From: Pseudoalteromonas tunicata
GTDB taxonomy: Bacteria > Pseudomonadota > Gammaproteobacteria > Enterobacterales > Alteromonadaceae
Assembly: GCF_002310815.1 (NCBI RefSeq)
Contig: NZ_CP011032.1
Location: forward strand, 474,001-538,000
Direction of reading: 5' to 3'
Length of the DNA: 64,000 nucleotides
Translations under genes and position numbers: made by a program
Notes under the pieces: model-generated
The model's database searches: none
What the model saw: only the letters and a program-made list of their open reading frames with translations
What the model was told of the DNA's origin: nothing
Shown: positions 63,082 to 64,000 of the stretch, piece after piece
Layout of the letters: each line of letters starts with the position of its first letter
Position numbering within the stretch: position 1 is the first letter of the stretch

Positions 63082-64000
63082 ATGAATTACTTAACGCGGT
63101 TGAAAACAAAAAAAATAATTGTGCTTGGGCTCGGTGTTTCCGGTCTGAGCACAGTGCGTTTTCTGCTAGGTCAAACGATTAATCCGATTGTAGTTGATAG
63201 TCGCGCAAAGCCGCCAGGAGCTGAATGGTTAACCTCCCAGGCTCCTCATTTGGTTTGCTATTTTGGCTCTTTATCGCAAGCACCACTGACAGAGGTTGAT
63301 ATGATCATTATCAGCCCAGGCATTGCTCTTAGTACTCATGAAGTACAACAAGCAATCGCTGCTAATGTCGAAGTGATAGGTGATATTGAGCTGTTTGCGC
63401 GTATAAACGATAAACCAGTTGTTGCAGTAACCGGTTCTAATGGTAAATCAACCGTGGTGACATTGGCTGCTAGGGTCTTGGCTGATGCCGGTTACAACGT
63501 TGGTTTAGCTGGTAATATTGGTATTTCGCCACTGGATTTATTTGCCAGTGAGATTGATGTATTTGTACTTGAACTCTCAAGTTTTCAATTAGAAACCACT
63601 ACTAGTTTGGCTCCTATCAGTGCGACCATCCTTAATTTGTGTGAAGATCACATGGATAGATATGCTGGCATGGATGAGTATTACGCCGCAAAACAGACTA
63701 TTTATCGTAATGCACAATGGGCAGTGTATAACCAAGCTGATTTACTGACGTATCCACATGAGGCTAAAGCCACGTTAAGCTTTGGCGAATCTGGTAGCGA
63801 TTATCACTTAGAACATGATGAGTCAGGCTCATTTTTTGCCTATCAACAGCAAACGATTTTACCTGTAAGCGATTTGACGATTGTTGGCAAACACAACCAG
63901 CTTAATGCCCTTGCTGTGATGGCGTTATTGAAACCGTTTAATATCGATTCATTTGTTTATTCAACTAGTTTTAAGGCTTTTACCGGGCTTGCCCATCGCT
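63082..64000 (+). CDS. murD: UDP-MurNAc-L-alanine:D-glutamate ligase MurD, 3'-truncated by window edge
   Basis: The ATG directly follows the mraY stop and the frame stays open to the window end (about 306 of about 440 codons). KKIIVLGLGVSGLSTVRFLL is the N-terminal domain start; ATP loop AVTGSNGKSTVVTL, then NIGISPLDL and LSSFQLET are MurD signatures. It adds D-glutamate to UDP-MurNAc-L-Ala. The C-terminal domain is outside the window. Confidence 0.95.
   Translation, partial: MNYLTRLKTKKIIVLGLGVSGLSTVRFLLGQTINPIVVDSRAKPPGAEWLTSQAPHLVCYFGSLSQAPLTEVDMIIISPGIALSTHEVQQAIAANVEVIGDIELFARINDKPVVAVTGSNGKSTVVTLAARVLADAGYNVGLAGNIGISPLDLFASEIDVFVLELSSFQLETTTSLAPISATILNLCEDHMDRYAGMDEYYAAKQTIYRNAQWAVYNQADLLTYPHEAKATLSFGESGSDYHLEHDESGSFFAYQQQTILPVSDLTIVGKHNQLNALAVMALLKPFNIDSFVYSTSFKAFTGLAHR

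Overview
The window looks like the chromosome of a low-GC marine gammaproteobacterium of the Alteromonadales, most likely Pseudoalteromonas or a close relative. This rests on gene content and order: zapE/zapG-degQ-degS, rplM-rpsI-petABC-sspAB, dolP-diaA-yraN-lpoA/rsmI-rnpB, and a classical dcw cluster from mraZ. No 16S rRNA or other species marker is present. I see no tRNA, rRNA, CRISPR array, intact insertion sequence or prophage.

Positions 1-5200 hold the 3' end of rsmJ, a chemoreceptor, a Prx5-type peroxiredoxin next to a ferritin, and a BaiN/HI0933-type flavoprotein. Positions 5300-13400 hold mostly independent genes: an M3 peptidase lipoprotein, a TIGR03643 protein, an exported S9 peptidase resembling glutamyl endopeptidase with a LysR gene upstream, a DUF2798 protein, a DUF6172 protein and a Nudix hydrolase. 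A non-coding stretch at about 11742-11934 is bounded by inverted repeats and may be a miniature mobile element.

Positions 13601-16394 form a compact module: a beta-barrel-like DUF6662 protein, an exported FMN-binding protein with a flavinylation motif, an ApbE FMN transferase without an export signal, and a four-helix membrane protein with cytochrome-b-like histidine spacing. It reads as an extracytoplasmic flavin electron-transfer system and is the best candidate here for something little described. Positions 16435-24940 hold a poorly understood gene pair (ankyrin-like protein plus periplasmic binding protein), a DUF3103 protein, an RND efflux pump with a divergent TetR regulator and a near-perfect operator, and a small outer-membrane-type barrel.

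Positions 25076-42658 are mostly conserved core: DUF1294, degS, degQ, zapG, zapE, rplM-rpsI, the cytochrome bc1 operon, sspA-sspB, then a TRAP transporter, then dolP-diaA-yraN-lpoA and divergent rsmI. RNase P RNA follows at 42719-43102. Positions 43328-55143 are accessory: two very large hybrid histidine kinases, a receiver-GGEDF-type diguanylate cyclase (GGEEF) in an overlapping operon with one of them, a LysE exporter, and an S41 protease plus small lipoprotein operon. The window ends in the dcw cluster (mraZ, rsmH, ftsL, ftsI, murE, murF, mraY, partial murD), with MraZ-type GTGG repeats at 10-base spacing just after the promoter.

Start codons were moved from the longest open frame wherever a Shine-Dalgarno sequence or family alignment argued for it. 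Functional statements are from recognised motifs and family knowledge; no database search was run.
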